This document shows, piece by piece, positions 43,272-52,708 of a stretch of 56,393 bases of DNA (positions are counted from its first letter, which is position 1; each line of letters starts with the position of its first letter). The DNA lies in the NCBI GenBank assembly GCA_041667545.1, contig JBAYES010000006.1, forward strand, positions 1-56,393. Direction: 5' to 3'. Source of the DNA: SLID01 sp041667545. GTDB lineage: Bacteria; Omnitrophota; Gorgyraeia; Tantalellales; Tantalellaceae. A program made the translations under genes and the position numbers. Below the pieces are notes generated by a model. It saw nothing but the letters and a program-made list of their open reading frames with translations, was not told the origin of the DNA and ran no database searches.

Positions 43272-44500
43272 ACCATCTTACTCCTCAGAAGATCGTTACC
43301 CGCCTTCGCCTCCGCTTCCCGTGAGAACACTTCATCCAGGCTCTTAAAAACATTATCCCATACGTATTTCTTTTCGACAAGCTTCCTGCCGTTTATGCCT
43401 AAGAACGTGTACCTGTCACGCCTTTTTAATATATCGATAACAGCCCTCGCGAAACCTTCCGCGTCATCTCTTATCACCAGATGTTTCCCGTCCTCTGTTT
43501 CAAGCCCTTCACATCCTATGGATGTAGTCACAACTGTTTTTTCCATGCTGAGCGCTTCTAAAATCTTGATCCTTGTGCCGCTCCCTATTCGCACCGGCAC
43601 GACACAAACCCCTGCCTTAGCGATATAAGGCCTTACATCCTCCACAAAGCCTGTTACTTTTATGCGCGGGTCATTCTTGTTCAAGTCTTGTATCTTTTCA
43701 CCGATCGAGCGCCCGACTACCCAGAAGACAACTTCAGGTATTTCTTTTTTCACGAGGGGAAATATCCTGTCCACAAAATATCGAAGAGCATCCCGATTCG
43801 GATACCAGCCGAGCTGCCCTGTGAAAACTATATTCTTATCCTTCTCAAACGACTTTCCATAAGGCATAAAAAACTCGCTATCAACTCCGTTGTTCACGAC
43901 ACATACCCTTACGCCTTCAGCGGATTTAAGCATATATGCCTTATCGGTCTCGGAACATGCGACGACAAGATCGAACCTTCTCCAGATAAGCCTTTCGAAA
44001 CGCCTGAGCTTTAAAAATTCCAGCAAAGCAAAAACCCTCTTTACGGGATTATTCGCATTGATAGCATACCTTTTAAGAATAACGGACTCGACATTTTGTT
44101 CACAAAGGACCTTGTATACTTTAAGATCGAAGGGCACATTGAGAGCCCTGTACACGGAATCACAGATCATAATATCCACACTGTGATCGGCCACATAACC
44201 GCGTACCGCATCCAGAAGCTCGCCATGGCTCCTATACCCGGCGCCGAAGGGGACCGTTGAAAATATCCCCCGGAATAAAACGAATAACTTGTGTTGTTTC
44301 TTTACGGGCACAGAGATTATCTTTTTGCAGTATCCGGTTAAGACAGTATCCGCGGAAAAGTTATCCCCGTCAGCCGCAGGAGAAAACAGAATTACTTCAA
44401 AACCTCGCTTTGACAGCTCCCTTATAAGGGCCATATTGCGCTTCTTGTATCCGGTATCGTCCGGATAAGGCATATCTCTTATTAAAAACAACGCTCTCAT
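43268..44500 (-). CDS. Glycosyltransferase family 4
   Basis: A 410-residue GT4 enzyme. The N-terminus is MRALFLIRDMPYPDDTGYKK. The donor half starts at IVFTGQLGWYPNRDALRYF, and the nucleotide-sugar motif is GSGTRIKILEALSMEKTVV. It resembles the sugar transferases of the XrtA/PEP-CTERM-like exopolysaccharide systems (TIGR03087-type), an inference from general appearance. I use ATG 44500, with GGGGGA nine bases upstream, instead of an earlier frame start at 44527. The same leader, start and first codons recur upstream of the FkbM gene at 45222-45292. Confidence 0.88.
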   Translation of the reverse strand: MRALFLIRDMPYPDDTGYKKRNMALIRELSKRGFEVILFSPAADGDNFSADTVLTGYCKKIISVPVKKQHKLFVLFRGIFSTVPFGAGYRSHGELLDAVRGYVADHSVDIMICDSVYRALNVPFDLKVYKVLCEQNVESVILKRYAINANNPVKRVFALLEFLKLRRFERLIWRRFDLVVACSETDKAYMLKSAEGVRVCVVNNGVDSEFFMPYGKSFEKDKNIVFTGQLGWYPNRDALRYFVDRIFPLVKKEIPEVVFWVVGRSIGEKIQDLNKNDPRIKVTGFVEDVRPYIAKAGVCVVPVRIGSGTRIKILEALSMEKTVVTTSIGCEGLETEDGKHLVIRDDAEGFARAVIDILKRRDRYTFLGINGRKLVEKKYVWDNVFKSLDEVFSREAEAKAGNDLLRSKMV

Positions 44501-44537
44501 GGCAATCTTTCCCCCGTCAACAATCAAAAATCAAAGT

Positions 44538-45218
44538 TTACGGCTTTTTACAACATAACCAGCCGTTATAACAATTACCTCTCGACGTCAATAAAGTGTT
44601 TTGGTCCACAACATTAACGTCATAACCGATTTTTTCAAGCAGATCCCTGCAATTGTCTCTTAGGTCTTCAGAATGGACTTCTGCGACAATTTTTGGCGAA
44701 AACTGTTTCAGAACATTCATGGCGCCTAAAAATGCATCATATTCCGCTCCTTCTATATCCATTTTTATGAAATCAGGTTTTGGCAGATTATTCTCATATA
44801 CGAGATGATCGATTGATATGCTATTTGTATCGCCATTCACCAAATTGCCTACATAATTATTGAAGACCGTAATTTCAGATTTTGTTTTATTACGGGAAAT
44901 CGTTTTATCCAGCAAATCAGCATACTTTCTATCTGCTTCAAATGAATAAATCCTGCCAGGCGCCGCTAAACTTGAAAGAGCTATTGACCAATATCCGGAT
45001 GATGCGCCTATGTCATAACAGCAGTAACCTGATTCCACGTATTTTTTAATAAATCCCGCTATTTCAGTTTCATAAAAACCAATAAAACATCTAAACTGAA
45101 AACTAAGATCGAGCTGCAGTTTATACCCCTTGCAAATGCCAAACATGATTTTCCTGAAACATGTTTTTTGCGGGACAAGTTTGTTTTTAATTTTACGCGC
45201 ATATTCCATTATTTTCAT
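44538..45218 (-). CDS. FkbM-family methyltransferase
   Basis: A 226-residue class I SAM-dependent methyltransferase. The SAM loop is YDIGASSGYWSIAL, the ribose-binding acid is FEADRKY, and the motif PDFIKMDIEGAEYDA is the family hallmark. It likely O-methylates a sugar. It is more AT-rich than the genes on either side. Its flanks are near-identical copies of the start of the GT4 gene at 43268-44500, so it appears to have been inserted by recombination at that gene start. Confidence 0.9.
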   Translation of the reverse strand: MKIMEYARKIKNKLVPQKTCFRKIMFGICKGYKLQLDLSFQFRCFIGFYETEIAGFIKKYVESGYCCYDIGASSGYWSIALSSLAAPGRIYSFEADRKYADLLDKTISRNKTKSEITVFNNYVGNLVNGDTNSISIDHLVYENNLPKPDFIKMDIEGAEYDAFLGAMNVLKQFSPKIVAEVHSEDLRDNCRDLLEKIGYDVNVVDQNTLLTSRGNCYNGWLCCKKP

Positions 45219-45221
45219 ATC

Positions 45222-45292
45222 TCATATTCCAAAAATTACAATATCTCTTGTTAAAAATAACACTCTCACGGCAATCTATCCCCCGTTACAGG
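45222..45292 (-). repeat. Fossil duplicate of the GT4 gene start
   Basis: Minus strand 45246-45292 repeats, with a few mismatches, the ribosome site, start and first codons found at 44480-44520. The fossil frame starts GTG at 45269 and reads RVLFLTRDIVIFGI before a stop at 45222; the living gene reads MRALFLIRDMPYP. The two copies bracket the FkbM gene as a direct repeat. Confidence 0.75.
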
Positions 45293-46548
45293 CTTTTCTC
45301 CGGAATAGTCGGTTCTGAGATCTTCCATAAAACAGCGCTTAAAAACACAAAAAACCATAAGACCTTGACCTGCTGGGCGTGTAAAAATGCCGCCGCTCCC
45401 AAAAAACCCACAAGACCCAGATAAAGCCCGTACGCGTAATAGTTAACGGGTTCCTTTGAAAACATTATCATCCTGTTGAGGCTCCTTAATGTATGCCCTA
45501 TGACAGCCATAAACAGCAAAAAACCGACAATGCCCATCTCGGCTAATATTTCAAGATACATCGAATGCGCCCTGCCCGCTATCATAGATTCGTATTTTCT
45601 AAACTCGTAATAATAGTTGCCTATCCCTATGCCGAATACGGGATTATCCAAAAAAAGCGCCCATGCCGCTTTTGCCATTCGATACCGCCTTTTTGTGCTG
45701 TCCACGTCGGGCGCACTTTCGATATCTTCCAATGTTCGTTCAGTTTCTTCAAACCTTTCCTCCATACCTTCCCATACACTGGAAGGCATGTAAACTGCTG
45801 AGACAAAAAGCAATACCGCCAATCCCAGAAATATGGGTATCTTTTTTTTCGATTTAAGAACAAATACCATCAGCATCAGTCCAAGACCCGCTAATCCGGC
45901 CCTTGAAAAGGTCATCAATAAGGCAAAAACGATAACGGCTGATACAACTATGGCGATTGTCCTGAGCGCTGTTTTTCGCTCTGAAAGTAAACATGCGTAA
46001 GAAAGCCCTAAAAAAGGCAGAATCGTTATGCCGAATTCATTCGGCCCGTAGCTGGTTCCGGCGAACCTTCCGCGGCCGGCACTCGTCACCGCACCTGCAC
46101 ATGCGAAAAATACAGATATAACCGACCACCAGACAATGAGCCTGAACAGCTTTAGGTCCTTTATGAGGACGAGCATAATAAACCCAATCATCGCAAACGA
46201 TGTAAATGCGGTAAAATTGACCCTTGTGGCGAAACCCGGCATGGAAAAACCGTTAATATAGAGATATATCAAGAAGAGCATATAAAGCCTTACCTGCGTC
46301 GCTTTTAAAAGATCCTCTTTTTCAGGGCTGAAGATATACCTCACAAAAACCGATATAAATGTTATCCCGCCGACTATTTTTATAGGCGTCGCCGCGGTGA
46401 ATATACCGAATAGCCCACCGGCCACCTGCGGAAGAGTAGCCTGCGGCATAAGAATTACCGTTAAAAACATGCCTATCATGGGGTTTATTAAGATAGCGGC
46501 CCCCGCCAGAAAACCAAAAGTTATTATGATCAATGCGTCCATTTCCAT
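45286..46548 (-). CDS. O-antigen ligase / polymerase family membrane protein
   Basis: A 420-residue protein with about ten to twelve membrane helices and a large loop at about 255-310. The Wzy_C/ligase-type motif RAHSMYLEILAEMGIVGFLL, with its conserved histidine, comes after the loop, and FGIGIGNYYYEFRKY precedes it. This is the arrangement of the O-antigen ligase (WaaL)/Wzy superfamily. It would polymerise or transfer lipid-linked repeat units on the periplasmic side. Its stop lies just before the fossil GT4 start. Polymerase against ligase cannot be decided from sequence alone. Confidence 0.87.
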   Translation of the reverse strand: MEMDALIIITFGFLAGAAILINPMIGMFLTVILMPQATLPQVAGGLFGIFTAATPIKIVGGITFISVFVRYIFSPEKEDLLKATQVRLYMLFLIYLYINGFSMPGFATRVNFTAFTSFAMIGFIMLVLIKDLKLFRLIVWWSVISVFFACAGAVTSAGRGRFAGTSYGPNEFGITILPFLGLSYACLLSERKTALRTIAIVVSAVIVFALLMTFSRAGLAGLGLMLMVFVLKSKKKIPIFLGLAVLLFVSAVYMPSSVWEGMEERFEETERTLEDIESAPDVDSTKRRYRMAKAAWALFLDNPVFGIGIGNYYYEFRKYESMIAGRAHSMYLEILAEMGIVGFLLFMAVIGHTLRSLNRMIMFSKEPVNYYAYGLYLGLVGFLGAAAFLHAQQVKVLWFFVFLSAVLWKISEPTIPEKSL

Positions 46549-46636
46549 CCTATCAGGCCGTTAACTCACAGCCTGCCCTTAATTACCGGCTACCCTCCTC
46601 CGGCAATTGTCCCGCCATCCAGGTCCGTTCGCAAAG

Positions 46637-47761
46637 TTACGAATAAGATCGCGCTGAGGAACGGGGACTCCTGTTCTTCACTATATCCATATATTCCGCC
46701 ATTGTATCGTTCACCTGCCTGTCAAGACCAAAACACCTGCATACATATTCACGGCCGTTCTGCCCTAATTTCCGCAAAAAATCTCTGTTATCGATCAAAC
46801 GTTCGATAGCGGACATAAGCGCGGCGGCGTCACCCGCGGGAACTACCAATCCCGTTTTCCCGTGAATAACAGCCTCTCGGTTTCCATCAACATCTGTTAC
46901 AATAACAGGCTTTTCCATAGCCGAGGCCTCTAAAACCACTAGGGGCAGGCCTTCAAAAAGAGACGGCAAAACCACTATGTCAAGATCTTTTATAACGTTT
47001 CTTATATCACTCCTGTATCCTAAGAACTGTATTCTATGCTCTATCCCGAGCCTCTTTGACCGCGCTTTCAGATCTTGCTCAAGACTGCCCTCTCCGATTA
47101 TGAAAAACTCCGCCTCATCGCCTCTATCGCCGAGAGCGCTTATTGCCTCTAAAAAATATCTATGCCCTTTTTGCGCCTCGAGCCTGCCGATAACACCTAT
47201 GTGAAGCCTCCCATCATATCTTATCCCACTTTCTGGAGTAAAAATATCAACATCGACCCCATTTTGTATAACCTTTATCTTCCCGGGGCTTACGCGCTTT
47301 TCATCCACGAGGTAATCCTTGACGGAATGAGATACCGCTATTATTTTATCGACAAAACCATAGAAGAACCTGTCTATAAAATACGCTTTTTTAATGCCTC
47401 TTCTCCACGCCTCCCTTATATGCGCCGTCTCTAATACAAAAGGCACACCTGCCATTTTCGCCAGAGGCGCGGCATACATGGTTGCCTGGAAAAGATGCGT
47501 ATGCACGATATCGGGTCTTTCCGCCTTTAATATCCTGAAAAACTTATTTATCTGCCCTATACGCCTCCATCCGCGAATACGCACAGAATAAACTTTTATC
47601 ATTAAACGTTCTATTTCGTCCCGGATCAAATCTATCACTTCCCGCGGACAGACAAGTACGGGCTCAAATCTATCTTTATCGAGGTTCTCGATAAGCCTTA
47701 AAACATGCTCTTCCACTCCCCCTCTTGCTAAAGTATTTAAAAAATAAATTACTTTGACCAC
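46637..47761 (-). CDS. Glycosyltransferase family 4
   Basis: A 374-residue GT4 enzyme. The N-terminal half has FLNTLARGGVEEHVLRLI and the HTHLFQATMYA acceptor-side motif. The donor half has IGVIGRLEAQKGHRYF and FEGLPLVVLEASAMEKPVIV, all strongly canonical (PimA/WbnK-like). I prefer the GTG at 47761, which follows AGGAAGG at a good distance, over the TTG at 47779 that includes that site in the protein. An 88-base gap separates it from the ligase gene. It probably acts on the undecaprenyl-linked glycan. Confidence 0.9.
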   Translation of the reverse strand: MVKVIYFLNTLARGGVEEHVLRLIENLDKDRFEPVLVCPREVIDLIRDEIERLMIKVYSVRIRGWRRIGQINKFFRILKAERPDIVHTHLFQATMYAAPLAKMAGVPFVLETAHIREAWRRGIKKAYFIDRFFYGFVDKIIAVSHSVKDYLVDEKRVSPGKIKVIQNGVDVDIFTPESGIRYDGRLHIGVIGRLEAQKGHRYFLEAISALGDRGDEAEFFIIGEGSLEQDLKARSKRLGIEHRIQFLGYRSDIRNVIKDLDIVVLPSLFEGLPLVVLEASAMEKPVIVTDVDGNREAVIHGKTGLVVPAGDAAALMSAIERLIDNRDFLRKLGQNGREYVCRCFGLDRQVNDTMAEYMDIVKNRSPRSSARSYS

Positions 47762-47828
47762 ACTTACCTTCCTGATCAAAAAATCCGAAAAACTTTTCTC
47801 TTCAGCCGGACGGCGCGCGAAAAGAGAT

Positions 47829-49019
47829 CTAACCCTTTCCGCCTACGATCAATCCGAAAAGACCCCTCACATCACCAACATCTTGAACCGCCTCCGTACT
47901 GACCAGCATGGCATCCATCTTCTTATCATCGGGGTCATACCCATGCATACCGCAAGGCGCTTTATTACCCATGAAACTCGGGGTGATCACTGTCCCCGTA
48001 TTCATCAAGAATATCGTTTCACCATAGCGATCATCGTCAAAATACACGCCATGCCGCAATAGGTCCTCTCTGGAGAGTATCCTCCCATAAGGCTTCTTTT
48101 TCAATAACGTTGTCATATTCTCTCTTGCGTTCTCATTCGAGAACCAGAACCTCGCCATTGTAGAATCATAAAACGCCTTATAATCAGACAATGCTTTCAG
48201 GCCTGAAGCGTCTATCTCCTTCCTTAGATCATATGCCTCATCCACCTTCGCCATGCCATGGTCCGAAAACACCATAAGCTGTACAGAACCGTGAGCACCA
48301 AGCGCGCTGTTATACAGATCCATTATCCGGTCCTCGTACAACGATATCCGCTCATTTACTTTACGGTTATTGTCACAGTTTGAATGCAGAAAATGATCCA
48401 ATTCCGACAAATACAGAAAATAAACATCACTTTCGTTGTTCTCTATGCTCTTTTTAGCTTTCAAAAATATCTCTTTATCCTTTGCCGGATATGCGTAACA
48501 TTTATAGTTTACATTGTTTTTATGAAATATATCGAATATCGAGTCCGCGCTTCTTATGCCTTCCGGCTTGTATATGTTCCGGCTCTCACTTATATCAAAA
48601 TATTTCAGCTGCTCAACAGGTATAAGATATGTCTCAAAATAACCCGTATATCCCATTACCCGCCTGGATATCTCTTCTATGATCTTTCTTGAAACCCTTG
48701 AGTTCAATATATTCCCGGGCACCCATGATAATATCCTTGACCAACGGAACGGCGAAGTCTCCGGCGCGTAAAAATAAAGCGCCCAATGCTCATGCTCCCG
48801 TGGATATTTTCCCGTGAGTATCGATGGTATTACTCCGCTTGAAAACCCCAACAGGCTCTTTACCGGGATCTTAGTTGAGGCTATATCCTCAAGAAACGGC
48901 CTGTTTTTTACATATTCCCACCCAAGCGCGTCTATAAGTATATTGATCTTCACGTTCTTTTTATTCTGCGCGCGTTTTTCTGTCCGCGGTTCGCGCGATG
49001 CGGAACTCATTTTTATCAT
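47829..49019 (-). CDS. Alkaline phosphatase superfamily phosphodiesterase-like enzyme
   Basis: A 396-residue protein of the type I phosphodiesterase/nucleotide pyrophosphatase branch. INILIDALGWEYV supplies the first metal aspartate. GFSSGVIPSILTGKYP contains the nucleophile serine or threonine region. FSDHGMAKVDEAYD gives the Asp-His metal pair and CGMHGYDPDD the last histidine. No signal peptide is evident, so it may act in the cytoplasm, perhaps removing or transferring phosphate-linked groups. The ATG overlaps the stop of the small frame 49016-49201. Confidence 0.85.
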   Translation of the reverse strand: MIKMSSASREPRTEKRAQNKKNVKINILIDALGWEYVKNRPFLEDIASTKIPVKSLLGFSSGVIPSILTGKYPREHEHWALYFYAPETSPFRWSRILSWVPGNILNSRVSRKIIEEISRRVMGYTGYFETYLIPVEQLKYFDISESRNIYKPEGIRSADSIFDIFHKNNVNYKCYAYPAKDKEIFLKAKKSIENNESDVYFLYLSELDHFLHSNCDNNRKVNERISLYEDRIMDLYNSALGAHGSVQLMVFSDHGMAKVDEAYDLRKEIDASGLKALSDYKAFYDSTMARFWFSNENARENMTTLLKKKPYGRILSREDLLRHGVYFDDDRYGETIFLMNTGTVITPSFMGNKAPCGMHGYDPDDKKMDAMLVSTEAVQDVGDVRGLFGLIVGGKG

Positions 49020-49201
49020 AATTTCATATCTCGATCGTATATCGATAATATGCTATAAGGAGTATAAAACAGCTCTATTACCTCTTTCTCACGTATTATA
49101 CATGTATCCCGGTCTTTTTGTAACAACTTATCGCGTTCGTGTTCGGCACTCAAACATATTGTCCGCATAAAACATCCCGCGTCACGCAAGCCCGGCATCA
49201 C
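49016..49201 (-). CDS. Small coupled protein of unknown function
   Basis: A 61-codon frame ending in YTPYSILSIYDRDMKL, whose TGA overlaps the next ATG (ATGA), and lying 14 bases after the nucleotidyltransferase gene. This tight packing between two real genes on the same strand favours a genuine gene. I recognise no family and see no membrane segment. It could also be the truncated end of a larger lost protein. Confidence 0.45.
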   Translation of the reverse strand: MMPGLRDAGCFMRTICLSAEHERDKLLQKDRDTCIIREKEVIELFYTPYSILSIYDRDMKL

Positions 49202-49215
49202 TCACCAACCACAGG

Positions 49216-50058
49216 CTACTTCACGTCCTTATTCCATTTATCGATAACAATATCCCTTAATTCTTTGTTCCTGTATTTATCAGAAAAATAAATACCGTAG
49301 GCCTTCTTATATATATAAACCCGGGATATTTTTCCTGAAACAAGGATCTTCAACCATGCCCGTACATCGCCAAGCAATGCCATCTCTTTAAGCCATGCCT
49401 TTTTAAAATATCCCCTTAGCTCATGCCATTTATTTAAGGCATCTTCTGTATCTAAAACATCCGCGGATAAACTCTTTATCGAGGCAACTGCCTCTTCCGC
49501 CTTTTCCGCAAGACCCGGCATATCATTTTTATAAGCGTTATTGAACGCCTCTATTTTTTCATTATACAACCCCCTGTATTTTCTTTTTAATGGCAGAAGC
49601 GCATTGACCAGTTGTATATAACCTTTGTCAATCTCATACCGGCTCAGGGTGCCGCCCGCTTCAATCTTATTTAGAAGGATCAACTGTTCAACGATCCTGT
49701 TGTTAAGCAGTATAAACCCGTCTAAAGGGTCAATATCCTCATAGGAATAGTCCGGTATGCGGTCTAATACATCTGGATCACCGATTATAACCTTTCCGAA
49801 TTTTTTAACTTCTACAGTGTAAATATAGGGTTTGAGCCTTTTCAGGTGGGCTTTTGTTGTGAAACCCAAAGACATGTTCCCGCCAAGTCCGGGGTTTTTT
49901 GCTTTGGCTAAGTCCTCAACAACCGCCCAAAACTCAATATCACTTATCCCTTCTATCGCCTCACCCCTGGAATAACTTCCAACCAATATCAAAGCCTCTA
50001 AATTTCCTCCGAGGGTATTAGCTATCTCTTGCGAGTATTTGTCTATAAAACTATTCAT
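49216..50058 (-). CDS. MNT-fold nucleotidyltransferase-like protein
   Basis: A 280-residue protein. The N-terminal 110 residues form a minimal nucleotidyltransferase domain, with GSYSRGEAI (residues 27-35) and the metal-binding acids D40 and E42 (SDIEFWAV). The C-terminal 170 residues are helical and may be HEPN-like or a substrate domain. Such proteins transfer nucleotides to small molecules or proteins. Next to a phosphodiesterase-like gene it could be an attach-and-release pair, which is speculation. Confidence 0.75.
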   Translation of the reverse strand: MNSFIDKYSQEIANTLGGNLEALILVGSYSRGEAIEGISDIEFWAVVEDLAKAKNPGLGGNMSLGFTTKAHLKRLKPYIYTVEVKKFGKVIIGDPDVLDRIPDYSYEDIDPLDGFILLNNRIVEQLILLNKIEAGGTLSRYEIDKGYIQLVNALLPLKRKYRGLYNEKIEAFNNAYKNDMPGLAEKAEEAVASIKSLSADVLDTEDALNKWHELRGYFKKAWLKEMALLGDVRAWLKILVSGKISRVYIYKKAYGIYFSDKYRNKELRDIVIDKWNKDVK

Positions 50059-50296
50059 ATTTATCGGATTTGAGCAGGCGGGAAGTTTTTGGCTCTGCGC
50101 CCGGCACTCCTGAGATCGTTAGGCCGAAGGTTCTCTTTCAGTCTGTTATAGAGGCTTCCCCCTCTGTTTCTATCATAAATACTACTACCCCAAAAAAATT
50201 ATTTTGAGGAGAAGGTCATCACGACTTATGGTATAACTGAGGTATAAAAATGGACAAGATAACTCGTGATGCCTTTGATGGTCTTTGTCTTTACAA
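50059..50296. other. Gap with a possible truncated gene start
   Basis: A 238-base gap. On the plus strand an 18-codon frame (50250-50306, MDKITRDAFDGLCLYNQQ) has a good GAGGT site eight bases upstream and then stops inside the end of the sulfotransferase. It looks like the beginning of a lost gene, cut off at the border of the AT-rich sulfotransferase segment. Nothing else is apparent. Confidence 0.3.
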
Positions 50297-51189
50297 TCAA
50301 CAATAGCCAAAAATTTTTCTAACTTTTCTGGTTTGCTCCAGAACTAACTGAACTTCTTTTTCACTCAAAACATTTTGTTTTGATTTTTTCAAAGTGGCTC
50401 CTCTGCCTTTTTTTGATACTATAACTTTTTTTGGTTTCTCAGAAATCTTAAAATTTAAAAAAGCAAATAATTTCTCTAATTCCGTTATTTGGTTCGAAAT
50501 AAGATCTTCATAACGAACTATAAAACTCATCTTCTTATTATTTTGATGAAATTCAAAATAAAAATTATTTTGGTTATTCCAATGCCTAATTCTGTCTTTT
50601 AAAATATGTTCTCGATCCATACTTTTCTCACACAATACTACCATCTGACTGGGAATAACCGTAGTTGAATCTCTGATAATAAAAATAAAAGTGGCTTTTG
50701 GGTATATATCTTTTAAAAACTCTAATACTCGATCATTTGTTCCATACCTTATTTCTTTAAACCCCCAATGCTTGGCGCCACAAAAAGGAGAAAAAAATGA
50801 TTTGATGAACTTTCTATAGTTTTCTTTATATCTATATAGCCCATACCAATTTGCCCATGCAACCCACTTTTCAGGATTTTTAAGAGTTTCTCTTAAAATA
50901 ACATTATAATTTTCTTCCTGTCTTTCTGTAAGATGGTTATAAGCAACCTTCTCTTCAAAGATAGTAAAATATGACTCTGCTATCTTTTTCAAAAAGCATC
51001 CCTGCTCGCCCCAAATAGCGACACCGTTAACGCTATTCAATATTCGTTGTAGAAGAGTCGTGCCCCCCGGTAGTTCCCAAACAAAAAAATAGGTGTTTCA
51101 TGACTATGGGTATTATTAAAAAACCTATAAGTCTTATGATAATGCTCGACTAACAAATCCTTTATTTTTCCACTCACATTATTCCCCAT
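50297..51189 (-). pseudogene. Sulfotransferase with frameshift in the PAPS loop
   Basis: A sulfotransferase broken by a one-base shift. The first part (ATG 51189) reads MGNNVSGKIKDLLVEHYHKT and reaches PIFLFG. The next frame continues as PGGTTLLQRILNSVNGVAIW, so the 5'-phosphosulfate loop is split near 51073. The rest (50297-51040, 247 codons) is uninterrupted and has the 3'-phosphate site ATFIFIIRDSTTVIPSQM. Total length would be about 297 residues, normal for the family. Since the shift lies at a G-run it could be a recent mutation or a base-calling error. The region is very AT-rich compared with both sides. Confidence 0.8.
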
Positions 51190-51304
51190 TTAAAATTGTT
51201 AGTATGTTCGATCCTAGTTCTGATGCTCGCGTAATCTCTTTGACTCTTCCAAGATATCATACCGCTACTATAACCTTCACCTCTCCAAACTTACGATCAG
51301 CTTT

Positions 51305-52579
51305 TCATCGGGCAAGCCCTTCTTTTATTGACTCCGCAATCCCCTGAAAATGCCATCTTCCATACCGGCCTATTTGAAAAATATCATGCCGCTCCAGTTT
51401 ATCCAGAGCTTCTTCTTTCCATTTCGACCCCGGCCAGGACCAGGTATAAGCCGCATCGACCCAGGTAGCATCGATCACCTCAGTTTCCGTTATGAATTCC
51501 CAGTTTTTTAACTCCTCAACAACTGCTCTTGAATAGATCTCGATCTCATCCTGTGAAGGTTTCGCCCCTCCGTTAAAAGACCGTTCGACATAAAGACTCA
51601 CCTTATTTTTTCCCCGCGCGGATAATAGCGGCAGAAAAGAAGTATCGACATTACTGTAAAACCCTACCCGGTGGAAGCCGGTTTCAGAAGATGGGACATA
51701 AAGCCAATGATCATCCGGGCACCCTGCCCCCCGCAACGCGCCTATATTTAAAACAAGAACGGAAGTATAGGGAAAAGCTTCTTCCTCAACGTCTATCCCC
51801 GCAATCCGGACCATCTTGTCTAAAGGCAAAGTTGAGATGATCTTATCATATTTCATAACGCTATTATCTAAAAACCGGATCTTTTTGTTCTCGACATCTA
51901 TGCTTAGAACGCGTTTTTCATAATAGATCCGGCACCTTTCAGCCATCCTTCGTATTAGAACATCCATACCTTCCTCCGGATAAACGAACATCGCGTTATA
52001 CCCTGCCGGTGAAACCTCCCCGCGTATGCCTCTTCTAACGTCCTTCAGGTCAACGGGCGACTTATAGGCATCCTGCGGAGCGATCCTTTCATACAACCCG
52101 GCGGTATACCGCCGGTGGAAAGGGTAAAAGAACATTTCACACAAAGAAGGTCCGAAATTAGATATCAGCCATTCTTCCATGGTAGTTGTCCTTTCCCCAG
52201 TCACGGATATTTCGTCAATTATCTTGTCGGCCGTCCCTTCGTCAAGAAAACGCAGATTATTCTGCAGGGGATAGGGAACAAACAAGTTCTTTTCAGAAAA
52301 ATAAACAGATGATCTGCGCGAGTATCTTTTTAAGGTTGTGAAAATATTTATAACCTTCAATATTTCGGGATCCACCCCGAATATCCAATGTCCACCCCCG
52401 ATCTCAAAGCGGTAAGCGTTCCCGTCTTCGGGCGCTTTTATCAATCTTTCCCAACTGCCCGGACGAACATAATACGAGGAACAGATCCCCCCTGGAATGG
52501 GACACGCCTCATAAACGGGAAACCCTGTGGCATATCCCGCCGCGAGGCCTGTTATTCCCCCTCCTAAAATAGCATTCAT
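51305..52579 (-). CDS. FAD-dependent oxidoreductase (HemY/UDP-galactopyranose-mutase-like)
   Basis: A 424-residue flavoprotein. The dinucleotide loop GGGITGLAAG is at residues 6-15 with the ribose-binding E24 (VYEA). GGHWIFG and RRYTAGLYERIAPQDAYKSP follow, and the C-terminal YTWSWPGSKW and GRYGRWHFQGIAES segments close the FAD site. The family includes protoporphyrinogen-oxidase-like and UDP-galactopyranose-mutase-like members found in glycan clusters. The neighbouring GT2 looks like a galactofuranosyltransferase, which would fit a mutase role. Assignment to flavin enzymes is sure; the reaction is not. Confidence 0.85.
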   Translation of the reverse strand: MNAILGGGITGLAAGYATGFPVYEACPIPGGICSSYYVRPGSWERLIKAPEDGNAYRFEIGGGHWIFGVDPEILKVINIFTTLKRYSRRSSVYFSEKNLFVPYPLQNNLRFLDEGTADKIIDEISVTGERTTTMEEWLISNFGPSLCEMFFYPFHRRYTAGLYERIAPQDAYKSPVDLKDVRRGIRGEVSPAGYNAMFVYPEEGMDVLIRRMAERCRIYYEKRVLSIDVENKKIRFLDNSVMKYDKIISTLPLDKMVRIAGIDVEEEAFPYTSVLVLNIGALRGAGCPDDHWLYVPSSETGFHRVGFYSNVDTSFLPLLSARGKNKVSLYVERSFNGGAKPSQDEIEIYSRAVVEELKNWEFITETEVIDATWVDAAYTWSWPGSKWKEEALDKLERHDIFQIGRYGRWHFQGIAESIKEGLAR

Positions 52580-52708
52580 ATTTTATATTTCACCTTCTTC
52601 AAGATCGGACTTTTGAAACTCTTCCCCACCCACTCGCGAAAATACAAGCACATACCCATACATGGTCAAAATTACCTACGCCCTGTCATTGGAATACATA
52701 TATCCACA

